IMG/VR virus record: IMGVR_UViG_3300023184_000604
Coordinates: 1-20,892 of that record
Direction: 5' to 3' (one strand)
Source of the DNA: a virus
DNA: 20,892 nucleotides
The notes below the pieces were generated by a model. That model saw only the letters and a program-made list of their open reading frames with translations, was not told where the DNA came from and made no database searches. The position numbers and the translations under genes were made by a program. Below, piece after piece: positions 7,643 to 15,718 of this stretch (positions within the stretch are counted from its first letter, which is position 1; every line of letters begins with the position of its first letter).

Positions 7643-9304
7643 ATGCCACTAATAGATCTTACAACTAATCTAAGAGATCTTAAGTTTGGTAGAGATAGAG
7701 TTGATGGAGGTAGCAGCAACCAACCTTATGTTCAATCTGACATTCCTGCTCTTGACAAAGAGCCAGAGGGATTAGGCTACTTAAGTCAAGATTTTATTGT
7801 AAGAGGAGGTCTTAAAGCAGTCACTAACTCTGTTAAAGATGTTGAAAGACTGTCAAAATATTTTTCAGACATAAGAAATCCTAGTGGTCTTTTATTTATA
7901 GCTAAACAAAATTTACTTTCTAGACTGTCAGTAAAAACTCAAACTAGTGATCTTATTCTTAATGATGGCATATATTCTTCTTTAAGCACATTAGCAACAG
8001 CTGGAGGGTCAGCAGTTTTAGGATTACATACTGATAAACAAATTCGTCTTTCTGACAAATATGAAAGTAAAGTATATGAAAGTAAAATAAAAGGCAATGT
8101 TGAATGGAAGAACAATAGCAGACTATTTCAACTACAAAATTCTATAGTAAATAATAAAAATGATTATACACTTGGAGGAATAGGAATAGGAAATTCTAAA
8201 ATTGGAGGAATAAAACTAAATCCAGATCCAAGTATTCTTTTAAAATATGGAGGAGGACCAGAATCTCCTTTAGGAATAGGCAACACAAACATTAGATTTG
8301 CTTCAGAAAGAGCATCTAATCTTGTTAGTCCTAATACCTTAAATGCTGCAGGAATTTCCAGTTATAGTGATACAAATAAAACAATAGAAAAACAACAATC
8401 AAATCCAGTTGCTATGGATTTTAGAAAACGTATTGTTTATTCTGATCCTGCAAAAAATATAGAAGATAGACTAAATTTAGGATCACCCGGTAAAATGTCC
8501 CCTTTACAATTTCGCCATGACAGAATAAACGCTTTACCTTTATATCAATCAGAAAATGTAAATTCTGATAAAATTACCACAGACATAATTCCTTTTAGAA
8601 TAGGTGTTATAGATAATGACACTCCTACCTTAAAAACATACATACACTTTAGAGCTTTTTTAGACAACATAAGTGACTCATATTCAGCGGAGTGGAAAAA
8701 ACAAAATTACATAGGAAGAGGTGAAGATTTCTACACATATGGAGGATTTGACAGAAAAGTTTCATTATCTTGGACAGTTGTTGCTCAATCAAAAAAGGAA
8801 CTTATTCCAATGTATAAAAAGTTAAACTATTTAGCATCTGTTGTAATGCCTGACTATAGTCCATCAGGATACATGAGAGGAAATATGGTTACTTTAACTG
8901 TAGGAGGATACTTCAATGAACAGCCTGGTATTATAACTGGTTTTTCTTTTGACATGAATGATGATAACGCTACTTGGGAAATAGGCATAGATGAGAATGG
9001 AGAAGAAGATAACACCACTAGTCAACTTCCACATCTAATAAAAGTTAAAGGATTTAACTTTATTCCAATTCATAAATTTGTTCCAAGATTGCAACAAAAT
9101 ATATTTGGAACAGCTATACAGGATGATAATGGAAAATTAGAATTAATAGAGGGACCAGATAAAAGTGTATTATATAGTGGTGTAGAATATGGTAAAGAAC
9201 ATTTTATAGCTCTTACACCTACTAATGAAACACTACCTAGTCTATACACAATAGATGGTTTAAAAACATTAACTACATTCACTTCGACAGAATCCACACC
9301 ATGA
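7643..9304 (+). CDS. Baseplate tail-tube initiator/cap protein, gp48/gp54-like
   Basis: A 553-residue protein. The C-terminal part (about 316-482) matches the pattern of T4 gp48/gp54, which sit between the baseplate hub and the first tube ring and start tube assembly. It reads HFRAFLDNISDSYSAEW, then GRGEDFYTYGGFDRKVSLSW, then KKLNYLASVVMPDYSPSGYM and a closing GGYFNEQPGIITGFSFDMND with TWEIGIDENGEE. Residues about 1-310 are a less conserved, Asn/Ser/Gly-rich N-terminal region that begins MPLIDLTTNL. The stop overlaps the next start by ATGA (9301-9304), so the two are translationally coupled. T4 gp48 and gp54 are shorter (about 320-365 residues), so this is an enlarged version. Confidence 0.8.
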   Translation: MPLIDLTTNLRDLKFGRDRVDGGSSNQPYVQSDIPALDKEPEGLGYLSQDFIVRGGLKAVTNSVKDVERLSKYFSDIRNPSGLLFIAKQNLLSRLSVKTQTSDLILNDGIYSSLSTLATAGGSAVLGLHTDKQIRLSDKYESKVYESKIKGNVEWKNNSRLFQLQNSIVNNKNDYTLGGIGIGNSKIGGIKLNPDPSILLKYGGGPESPLGIGNTNIRFASERASNLVSPNTLNAAGISSYSDTNKTIEKQQSNPVAMDFRKRIVYSDPAKNIEDRLNLGSPGKMSPLQFRHDRINALPLYQSENVNSDKITTDIIPFRIGVIDNDTPTLKTYIHFRAFLDNISDSYSAEWKKQNYIGRGEDFYTYGGFDRKVSLSWTVVAQSKKELIPMYKKLNYLASVVMPDYSPSGYMRGNMVTLTVGGYFNEQPGIITGFSFDMNDDNATWEIGIDENGEEDNTTSQLPHLIKVKGFNFIPIHKFVPRLQQNIFGTAIQDDNGKLELIEGPDKSVLYSGVEYGKEHFIALTPTNETLPSLYTIDGLKTLTTFTSTESTP

Positions 9305-9627
9305 ACCGTTATCAAAACATATCTACTACTACAATTGATAAAAAGCAAGTTTATGAAACAACTCGCTATCCTGAAATTCCCACCACAAGTGATGATATTT
9401 ATATATACACAACCCAAGGTGACAGATTTGACGTTTTAGCAAATGTATATTATCAAGACAGTTCATTATGGTGGATTATATCAACAGCAAACACAGCAAT
9501 AGCAGGAACAACATTACCTTCAGACTTACCACAAGACTCTTTAGTTATACCTGAAGGACTACAAATAAGAATACCTGCTAATTACATAGCAGTGTTAAAT
9601 AGTTTTAAATTTTTAAACGGTTTATAA
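9301..9627 (+). CDS. Baseplate wedge protein, gp53-like LysM fold
   Basis: A 108-residue protein with a LysM-like module: GDRFDVLANVYY (40-51), the paired tryptophans in SSLWWIISTAN (54-64), and a closing LQIRIP (87-92). An RYPEIP segment (22-27) precedes it. This order is typical of T4 gp53-type baseplate wedge proteins, which use the LysM fold for protein contacts rather than peptidoglycan binding. T4 gp53 has about 196 residues, so this is a minimal form. It overlaps the initiator gene by 4 nt and is followed 2 nt later by the hub gene. Confidence 0.82.
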   Translation: MNRYQNISTTTIDKKQVYETTRYPEIPTTSDDIYIYTTQGDRFDVLANVYYQDSSLWWIISTANTAIAGTTLPSDLPQDSLVIPEGLQIRIPANYIAVLNSFKFLNGL

Positions 9628-9629
9628 AA

Positions 9630-12600
9630 ATGGGCAACATATTTGGGGAAGGATTTCCCACAGAAATAATTAAACAAATAGGTATAAGGCAAGAATTCCA
9701 AGGGGCTGGTTTTTCAAATGAACAACGAGATGCAAATAATTTAAAATTAAGAAATAATACTGCTTTTTGTCAATTATTATCTTCTACTACAATTACTGAT
9801 TTAAAAAAACTTAATAATATTGGATTAATAGGTTTAGGTTTAACAGGTGATGCTTTAGCAAGAAAATACATGTTAAAAAATGGTGTAACCTCTTACAATG
9901 CAGAAACATTACCAGATGGTACAATACGTTATAAGGATATAGCAGCATATGGCATAACAGGTAATAAAATTAAAGGAGAACCTACAAGTTTAGATGCATA
10001 TGGTATAGGAGGAACAGATTTTGGAGGATACGCTCCAATGATGGGTATTATTGGTGCTGACATTAAATATAAAAACATGGGTTCTATTCGAATAGCCAAT
10101 GTAAAAATTAAAGCATTTAACAAAACCCAATTTGATATCATTGATATTTTATATTTACGTTTAGGATTTACTGTTCTTTTAGAATGGGGAAATTCTCTAT
10201 TTATAGATAATACATCAAATAAAGTTATTGATAATATCTATGGAAATGAACATGATGATTGGTTTAATAGTAGTGATTATTATGGTGTAATAAAAAAAGT
10301 ACAAGATAAAAGAAAAAAATCTTGTGGTAATTATGATGGTATGGTTGCTAAAGTTTCTAATTTTCATTGGTCATTTCAAAAAGATGGAAGTTATGACATA
10401 ACTGTTGATTTAGTTAGCATGGGAGACATTATAGAATCATTTAAAGTAAATAGAATATCACCTGATGATATAGCACCTGTAAATGAAAAAAAATATGATT
10501 TAGAATATCAAAATACTTATCAGGTATTAAACTACTATAAAAATACAAGTGAAATAGCTGGTTTTATTTTCGCTTTTTATGAAATAGCAAGAGGTACCTC
10601 TTGGCCAGGGGATGCTATATATAACATACAAGCTAAAACACCTAGAGAAAATACTAATTTTCAGACTACTTGGTATCTAAATTCTAATTCACCTACACAA
10701 CGTTTTCCAAATCCTTCTGGAAAAGATGGATTTGCAGAAGGAACAGCAGACTTTATTCAACCTGCTATAAATAGTTTAATTAAACCAGAAGAGGGATATA
10801 GCGAATTTGTTTTTATAAGATTAGGATGTCTATTAAGATTTATAGAAGAAGGAGTAATGTATTTTGCAAACAATGATTTAAAATCTCCTCTTTTAAAATT
10901 TGAATATTATGATATAGAAAAAACACTTATGCATGCTCCTTCTCAATTAATGAGCTATGATCCTAATGTATGCATGGTTAATAGAATAGTAAATTTCCCA
11001 GCACTTACAGACATTCCTCCAAATAGAAATTATTTTCCATTTGGTGAACCATTTGAATCTCCAAATGATTCTCAACATGGTCAAATAATGAACATATATT
11101 TAAATTGTAGAGCAGTTCTTAAAGCTCTTTCACAAACTAATGACAAAGACAAAGGACTTAATTTAATAGACTTTTTAAATGATTTATTAGGTCAAGTAAA
11201 TGTTGCTTTTGGTGGTTGGAGTGATTTAAATGCCTTTATTGATGAAGAAAATACTTTTGTAAAAATTATAGATAAAAATCCTCTTCCTAATTTAAAGAAA
11301 GTTTTAGGTTCTCAAGAATATGCTACTTTTGAATTAACAGGTTATTCACAAAGAGCAAAAGCGAATATTAAGGCTGGTTTTATAAAAGATTTTACTTTTA
11401 ACACAGAACTATCTCCTGCTTTTTCCACTATGATTAGTGTAAGTGCCACAGCTAATGGAAATGTAGTAGGAGAAAATAACACAGCTTTGTCTAAATTAAA
11501 CAATGGATTAACAGATAGATTTAGAAAAGAAATAAATAGTTATCCTACTCCATCTTTAACTACAACACTCACACCATTAGAATTAGCTGAAGCTAAGTAC
11601 AATACCGCATTTACTAATTTATGGACATTTGGAAAAACTTTAAAAACATACTTAGATAATTTAGAAGGACTATATTATTATAATGCTGAAATTGAACAAA
11701 ATAAAGATTCATTTAATAAGTATTGTAAACTTTATGTAAACATGAAAAATTATTTAGGAGAATATCTATATGAAAAAGATAAAGCAGCAGGTATTAAAAC
11801 TGCAACACCTTCAATAGAAACTTTTAATCCAAAAACAGGATTTATTCCTTTTAATTTATCTTTAACAATGGATGGACTGTCAGGTATGAAAATAGGAAGT
11901 AAATTTTTTATTGATTCTTCTTATTTACCTTCTAATTATCCTAATGTAGCAAATTTTTTAATTAAAAATCTCCAACATACTATTAATGAAAATGGATGGA
12001 ACACTAAACTAGAATCATTTTGTATAGCTGCTGGAAATGAAGATGATAACGTATCTCCTCCCTCTCCTCATATAATTATAGTTACTCCTGGAACACCTCC
12101 ACCTGCATCAGCACCAACAGCATGTGGAATTTCTACTATGTATTCACATCCTGGTAATGACTATAGAGGAGGAATTACAAAATGGATAGGAAACATAGTT
12201 AAATCAGCTAAATGTAACTTAAATGCTGTTACTTCTGATATTTATGATGCAGCACCACCACCTAATGATACAGACAGTGGTAATATGGGATGTGCTGCAG
12301 CTGTTTCTTTAATATTCTATAGAGCTACAGGATACTCTATTACTCAAAAACAATCTCCTGTTCCTTCAACGTGGCCTATTGCTACATTTCCTGGAAATGT
12401 AGGAACAACTGCTTTATATGATTTTTTTATCAGTAATACATCATTATGGACACAATATTCATTAGATAAAGCTCTACCAGGAGATGTTATTATAACTAAA
12501 AGATTTAATGCAACTAAAGCAGGCCATGTAGGTATAGTAATAGACACTATAAATGTTGATGGAACATATGATGTAATTTCAAATACATCTACTGGATTTG

Positions 12601-12722
12601 GTGGTACTAGAAAAGGAACCATACAACAAAATTACACTATTAAAACATGGAAAAATACTGTTATGCCAAAAAATCCAACAAAAACATTTTGCTTTAGATA
12701 TTCAGGAGGCTTTAGACCATAA
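9630..12722 (+). CDS. Baseplate hub protein fused to C-terminal CHAP/NlpC-P60-like lysis domain
   Basis: A 1030-residue protein. The N-terminal 800 residues look like a virion hub (beta-rich, with IGADIKYKNMGSIRIANVKI and LYLRLGFTVLLEWGN), with the role of T4 gp27 inferred from position after the gp53-like gene. A proline-rich linker (about 808-832, with PPSP and TPPP) leads to a cysteine-peptidase-like domain. That domain has NMGCAAAVSLIF with candidate nucleophile C888, a KALPGDVII turn, and AGHVGIVID with candidate H966. This is the usual Cys...GD...HVGI order of CHAP and NlpC/P60 enzymes that cut peptidoglycan. The role would be local wall degradation during DNA entry, the task of the gp5 lysozyme in T4. 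The exact clan is uncertain. Confidence 0.75.
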   Translation: MGNIFGEGFPTEIIKQIGIRQEFQGAGFSNEQRDANNLKLRNNTAFCQLLSSTTITDLKKLNNIGLIGLGLTGDALARKYMLKNGVTSYNAETLPDGTIRYKDIAAYGITGNKIKGEPTSLDAYGIGGTDFGGYAPMMGIIGADIKYKNMGSIRIANVKIKAFNKTQFDIIDILYLRLGFTVLLEWGNSLFIDNTSNKVIDNIYGNEHDDWFNSSDYYGVIKKVQDKRKKSCGNYDGMVAKVSNFHWSFQKDGSYDITVDLVSMGDIIESFKVNRISPDDIAPVNEKKYDLEYQNTYQVLNYYKNTSEIAGFIFAFYEIARGTSWPGDAIYNIQAKTPRENTNFQTTWYLNSNSPTQRFPNPSGKDGFAEGTADFIQPAINSLIKPEEGYSEFVFIRLGCLLRFIEEGVMYFANNDLKSPLLKFEYYDIEKTLMHAPSQLMSYDPNVCMVNRIVNFPALTDIPPNRNYFPFGEPFESPNDSQHGQIMNIYLNCRAVLKALSQTNDKDKGLNLIDFLNDLLGQVNVAFGGWSDLNAFIDEENTFVKIIDKNPLPNLKKVLGSQEYATFELTGYSQRAKANIKAGFIKDFTFNTELSPAFSTMISVSATANGNVVGENNTALSKLNNGLTDRFRKEINSYPTPSLTTTLTPLELAEAKYNTAFTNLWTFGKTLKTYLDNLEGLYYYNAEIEQNKDSFNKYCKLYVNMKNYLGEYLYEKDKAAGIKTATPSIETFNPKTGFIPFNLSLTMDGLSGMKIGSKFFIDSSYLPSNYPNVANFLIKNLQHTINENGWNTKLESFCIAAGNEDDNVSPPSPHIIIVTPGTPPPASAPTACGISTMYSHPGNDYRGGITKWIGNIVKSAKCNLNAVTSDIYDAAPPPNDTDSGNMGCAAAVSLIFYRATGYSITQKQSPVPSTWPIATFPGNVGTTALYDFFISNTSLWTQYSLDKALPGDVIITKRFNATKAGHVGIVIDTINVDGTYDVISNTSTGFGGTRKGTIQQNYTIKTWKNTVMPKNPTKTFCFRYSGGFRP

Positions 12723-12726
12723 AAAA

Positions 12727-13356
12727 ATGTATTATCCAAAATCACAAATTAAAACAAATTTATACACAAATGGAAATCCACCAAGTGACATATATGTTCT
12801 TTCTACAGATAAAACACTATACATAGGATACTATTATAAAATTTCAAATGGAGAAGTATTTACTGGAAAATCACCTTCTGATAAACCTAATATTTTACTA
12901 ATTCCTCAACCAGCAGGTGAAGGACAAGATGTTATTTTAGAAAAAAATAATTTAGTTGAATTTAATTTATCTGAAGCATCAACAGAAATATCTAATTATA
13001 TAAAATTAAAAAACATAGATGTAAATTTTTCAAGAACTTTACCTCTTCCATCTGCAAATCCTCCTACTTCTTTAGACTACACAAATGGAAAGTTTCCAAG
13101 ATATTTTTGTAAAAAAACAAACCAAACTATTTATTTAGAAATAAATAAAGATACATACGATAAACTAGTAAAACAAGATCCATCAATTCTTTATCAACTG
13201 TTCCAACCTTTTACTTTGACATGGACACTTATTGGCAACAAAGAACAAGTTGTTAAAAACAATCAAAATGTTGTTGAAAAAATTTCTAGCAGTTTAAGAA
13301 TTCAAAATTTAGCAGAATTTTTAAAAATGGATTTTACTAAATACTATAAACAATGA
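12727..13356 (+). CDS. Unassigned virion-operon protein
   Basis: A 209-residue protein that I cannot assign. The ATG at 12727, 4 nt after the hub stop, is chosen over an in-frame TTG at 12598 because the upstream stretch lies inside the hub gene's coding sequence in another frame. The N-terminal part has MYYPKSQIKTNLYTNGNPPS, then TLYIGYYYKISNGEVFTGKSP, a tyrosine-rich beta-looking module. The C-terminal half contains LFQPFTLTWTLIGNKEQVV. No membrane or signal segment is visible. It overlaps the next gene by ATGA (13353-13356). The context points to a baseplate or tail-fibre attachment component, but nothing proves it. Confidence 0.7.
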   Translation: MYYPKSQIKTNLYTNGNPPSDIYVLSTDKTLYIGYYYKISNGEVFTGKSPSDKPNILLIPQPAGEGQDVILEKNNLVEFNLSEASTEISNYIKLKNIDVNFSRTLPLPSANPPTSLDYTNGKFPRYFCKKTNQTIYLEINKDTYDKLVKQDPSILYQLFQPFTLTWTLIGNKEQVVKNNQNVVEKISSSLRIQNLAEFLKMDFTKYYKQ

Positions 13357-13820
13357 TTAAATTAATGACTTTATTAACCGAGTGTTTTTATACATCTCAA
13401 TGGTTAGATGTTTTACAAAAATATCCTCAAATTGTTAATTTACTTAAAAATGATAATGAAGTAAATAAACATAATTCTTTATTCGGAACTAAAATTAAAG
13501 ATTGGAATGATTTACAAAACATAGCATATCAAATAAGTTATTTGGGTGGACATTGTGGATTAGATGCTTTTACTTCTTTTAATTTAAAAACAATAGAACC
13601 ATTTATATTAGATACTATGACTAATAAAGATGGCTTTCCTATAACTAAAGAAACAGCAGAAAAATTTTTAAACATAGTCAAAGAATATTTTTATAAATAC
13701 AAAAATAAATCAAATTCAGATTGGATAGATATTGAATATAATAGATTAATAGATAGATTAGGTAAAGAAAAAGCTGATAACTGGTTAAAATGGCAAAAAA
13801 AAGTAAAATACTATAAATAA
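13353..13820 (+). CDS. Putative internal/injected protein with capsid-targeting-like N-terminus
   Basis: A 155-residue protein of unknown function, rich in Lys, Asn and aromatic residues. The first ten residues, MIKLMTLLTE, end in L-T-E, which fits the L/I-x-E cleavage rule of the T4 prohead protease. They look like the ten-residue capsid-targeting tags of T4 internal proteins and Alt. A nearly matching tag (MIRLVNLLKE) opens the kinase-like protein at 15719. The body has no recognised motif; ISYLGGHCGLDAF (61-73) is the most distinctive stretch. It is translationally coupled to the preceding gene and is the last gene of the virion block. Packaging and injection are inferred from the tag alone. 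Confidence 0.6.
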   Translation: MIKLMTLLTECFYTSQWLDVLQKYPQIVNLLKNDNEVNKHNSLFGTKIKDWNDLQNIAYQISYLGGHCGLDAFTSFNLKTIEPFILDTMTNKDGFPITKETAEKFLNIVKEYFYKYKNKSNSDWIDIEYNRLIDRLGKEKADNWLKWQKKVKYYK

Positions 13821-13857
13821 AGACATACGGATTAGGACCGTTATAGCTGCGGCTATG
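13821..13857 (+). ncRNA. Candidate structured small RNA (GC-rich element)
   Basis: Within a genome of roughly 30% GC, bases 13827-13890 are about 52% GC. Two hairpins can form: ACGG/CCGT (13827-13830 with 13838-13841, loop ATTAGGA) and ATAGC/GCTAT (13843-13847 with 13852-13856, loop TGCG). They lead straight into the terminator at 13857. No open reading frame uses this block. It does not fold as a tRNA (no T-loop consensus, no CCA end). It may be a phage small RNA or a processed 3' leader-trailer; its identity is unknown. Confidence 0.4.
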
Positions 13858-13903
13858 AAAGTACCCGACGACTCGCTATCTAGGGTGCTTTTACTTTTTT
13901 TTT
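13857..13903 (+). terminator. Rho-independent terminator at end of virion block
   Basis: AAAGTACCC (13858-13866) pairs with GGGTGCTTT (13883-13891) with one G-U wobble, around a 16-nt loop. A run of nine Ts follows at 13895-13903. It ends the virion transcription unit, or the small RNA candidate, before the polymerase gene. Confidence 0.82.
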
Positions 13904-13908
13904 AAAAC

Positions 13909-13939
13909 TTGGCTTTCCAAGATATTTTTAGTATCTTAA
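13909..13939 (+). promoter_or_regulatory. Weak candidate host-type promoter before polymerase gene
   Basis: TTG (13909-13911), a 20-nt spacer and TATCTTAA (13932-13939) give a partial match to the Bacteroidota TTG / TAnnTTTG consensus. The -7 element overlaps a perfect 6-bp inverted repeat, AAGATA (13919-13924) and TATCTT (13932-13937), which could be an operator. The last bases of the -7 box deviate, so this is tentative. Confidence 0.25.
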
Positions 13940-13961
13940 GAATATAAATTTTAAAAAGGTT

Positions 13962-15245
13962 ATGTTTTACATTGTAGAAACAAATGAACAGCTAAATGAA
14001 TTATTAAATAAAGGCTACAATAAAGTTTTTATTGAACCCATTTATTTTAATGACAATTATCATCCTTCATTAAACGACATATCTTTACTGTATTTAAAAC
14101 CGTTAAACAATGATAAAGGATATTTATTATGTCTTCATCATACTGAGGTTTTATCGCTGAATAAAGCGCCTATAAGCGCTTTACTTGCACAATACAATGA
14201 AATATATGTGCGTGATAGAAAATCATTTGTATATTACTTTCCTTTAACCAATTTAATAGACATTTCCTTTAATTCGCCAGAATGTGTAGAACCATCAACT
14301 TCAGCACATGATTTCTTTTATCAAAAACATGAAAGTTTAAAAAATGTAAACATTCTTATTCCTACAGTAAAACATTATGAAAAATGTGAACTTATATACA
14401 ATAAAGTAAAAGAATTTTGCGTAAAACCAAACAATGTAAAATTTTTAAATAAACTAACAAGTGTGTTTTTTTCAATTGAAAAAAATGGTTTAAAAACAGA
14501 CAAATACATTTTCGATAAGCATTTTGAAATCAACAATGAAGCGTTTTTTATGCACAATAATGTGGTTTATACTCAATATAATTTACACACTACAACTGGA
14601 AGATCTTCTAACAGCTTTAATGGTGTCAATTTCGCTGCTTTAAACAAAGACAATGGCAGTAGAAAGGCATTTGTTCCTAAAAACAATTGCTTTGTTGAAA
14701 TAGACATAAGCTCATATCACCCAACATTAGCAGCCCAATTGGTAAAATATGACTTTGCTAATGTCACACCATATGAGTACTTTGCAAAAGAGGCAAACAT
14801 AGAAGTAAGTGAAGCAAAGATTTTAATGTTTAAACAACTGTATGGAGGAATATACAAAAAATATCAACACATTCCTTACTTTCAACTAATTGAAGAACAC
14901 ATAAACAAACTGTGGGAAAATTACACAGCAAATGGATATGTTGAATGTCCAATTTCAGGACACAAATTTACCACTGACTTAAAAGACATAAATCCACAAA
15001 AGTTGTTTAACTATACGCTTCAAAATTTGGAAACGTCAACTAATGTTTGCATAATATGGGACATTATAAAAATACTAAAAGGCAAAGAAACGCAAATTGT
15101 GCTGTACACTTACGATTCTATACTGTTAGACTATAAACAAGAAGAAAACATACTTGAAAGCATCAAGCAAGTATTCAACAAATACAAGTTAAAAATTAAA
15201 CTAACAAAAGGTAAAAACTACGGGGCAATGGCTCTGTTACACTAA
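13962..15245 (+). CDS. Divergent family A DNA polymerase
   Basis: A 427-residue protein carrying the family A palm and fingers in order: TTTGRSSN (210-217), motif A as FVEIDISSYHPTL (D248), the fingers/O-helix-like EAKILMFKQLYGGI (284-297, in place of RxxxKxxxFxxxYG), NPQKLFNYTLQ (344-354), and motif C as LYTYDSILLD (D385) where Pol I has VHDE. Both catalytic aspartates are present. The N-terminal 130 residues occupy the place of the 3'-5' exonuclease but lack an obvious D-x-E metal site, so proofreading is probably absent or supplied elsewhere. The protein is much shorter than Pol I-type enzymes with exonuclease domains. T4 itself uses a family B polymerase. The start follows AAAAAGG, a weak Shine-Dalgarno-like run. 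Confidence 0.82.
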   Translation: MFYIVETNEQLNELLNKGYNKVFIEPIYFNDNYHPSLNDISLLYLKPLNNDKGYLLCLHHTEVLSLNKAPISALLAQYNEIYVRDRKSFVYYFPLTNLIDISFNSPECVEPSTSAHDFFYQKHESLKNVNILIPTVKHYEKCELIYNKVKEFCVKPNNVKFLNKLTSVFFSIEKNGLKTDKYIFDKHFEINNEAFFMHNNVVYTQYNLHTTTGRSSNSFNGVNFAALNKDNGSRKAFVPKNNCFVEIDISSYHPTLAAQLVKYDFANVTPYEYFAKEANIEVSEAKILMFKQLYGGIYKKYQHIPYFQLIEEHINKLWENYTANGYVECPISGHKFTTDLKDINPQKLFNYTLQNLETSTNVCIIWDIIKILKGKETQIVLYTYDSILLDYKQEENILESIKQVFNKYKLKIKLTKGKNYGAMALLH

Positions 15246-15248
15246 CAT

Positions 15249-15707
15249 ATGGAAAACATCGCTTTTGAGCCCCAAATTGATATTTATAATCGTTACGACT
15301 TTACAACAGACAACGATTTTATGAACAACAGGTTATTTGCTACATTCACCCAACAAAATGAAATAGATGAACTGATAGTTAATTTATCATCCACCTACAA
15401 CATAATGTACAAGAAGATATTTGTACTTTTTGTTAAAACTACAAATGAGTATGTTGTAACATACAATGTAGAGCAAGGCAACGTCAACTCAATTCCAGCC
15501 AACACAATATTAGTACATCGCAAAAAAGAAAGCAACACTCTATACACAATCAATGCATTAAACGATTTAATCAAAAAGTTAAATGGTGGTGAAGTTGATC
15601 CAACATTTAAAATAGAATGGCAAAACTATAAAAACTGTGTTTTGCTAACTCAACATGGAGATGTAAAGCAACTAAACACAAAGATATATAAGATAGTAGA
15701 TCTTTAA
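15249..15707 (+). CDS. Unknown protein cotranscribed with DNA polymerase
   Basis: A 152-residue protein that I do not recognise. It begins 3 nt after the polymerase stop, so the two are almost certainly made together. The middle looks like an alternating beta sheet (YKKIFVLFVKTTNEYVVTYN), followed by NTLYTINALNDLIKKLNGG (a helix) and a C-terminal FKIEWQNYKNCVLL strand pair. No Cys/His metal cluster, nucleotide loop or membrane segment is visible. A polymerase accessory or nucleic-acid-binding role is possible from position only. Confidence 0.68.
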   Translation: MENIAFEPQIDIYNRYDFTTDNDFMNNRLFATFTQQNEIDELIVNLSSTYNIMYKKIFVLFVKTTNEYVVTYNVEQGNVNSIPANTILVHRKKESNTLYTINALNDLIKKLNGGEVDPTFKIEWQNYKNCVLLTQHGDVKQLNTKIYKIVDL

Positions 15708-15717
15708 TATTTATAAC
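15708..15717 (+). promoter_or_regulatory. Late-promoter-like motif TATTTATAAC next to a start codon
   Basis: An exact copy of the repeated 10-mer, ending 1 nt before the ATG at 15719. It overlaps the very end of the previous gene (TAA at 15705-15707 is adjacent). If it is a -10 element the transcript would be nearly or fully leaderless, unlike the other copies. Confidence 0.4.
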
Positions 15718-15718
15718 C

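Noticed and set aside
12598-12726. Upstream TTG start for the gene after the hub
   Set aside because: The extra 43 codons lie inside the hub's lysis domain in another frame; the ATG at 12727, just after the hub stop, is the natural start.
13821-13903. tRNA gene or hammerhead ribozyme
   Set aside because: There is no TTCGA-type T loop, no acceptor stem pairing the two ends and no CCA. The CUGANGA core of a hammerhead is missing although GAAA is present.
15281-15290. TATTTATAAT inside the gene at 15249
   Set aside because: It matches the variant motif but lies 30 nt inside a coding sequence, encoding part of DIYNRY; likely chance in AT-rich DNA.
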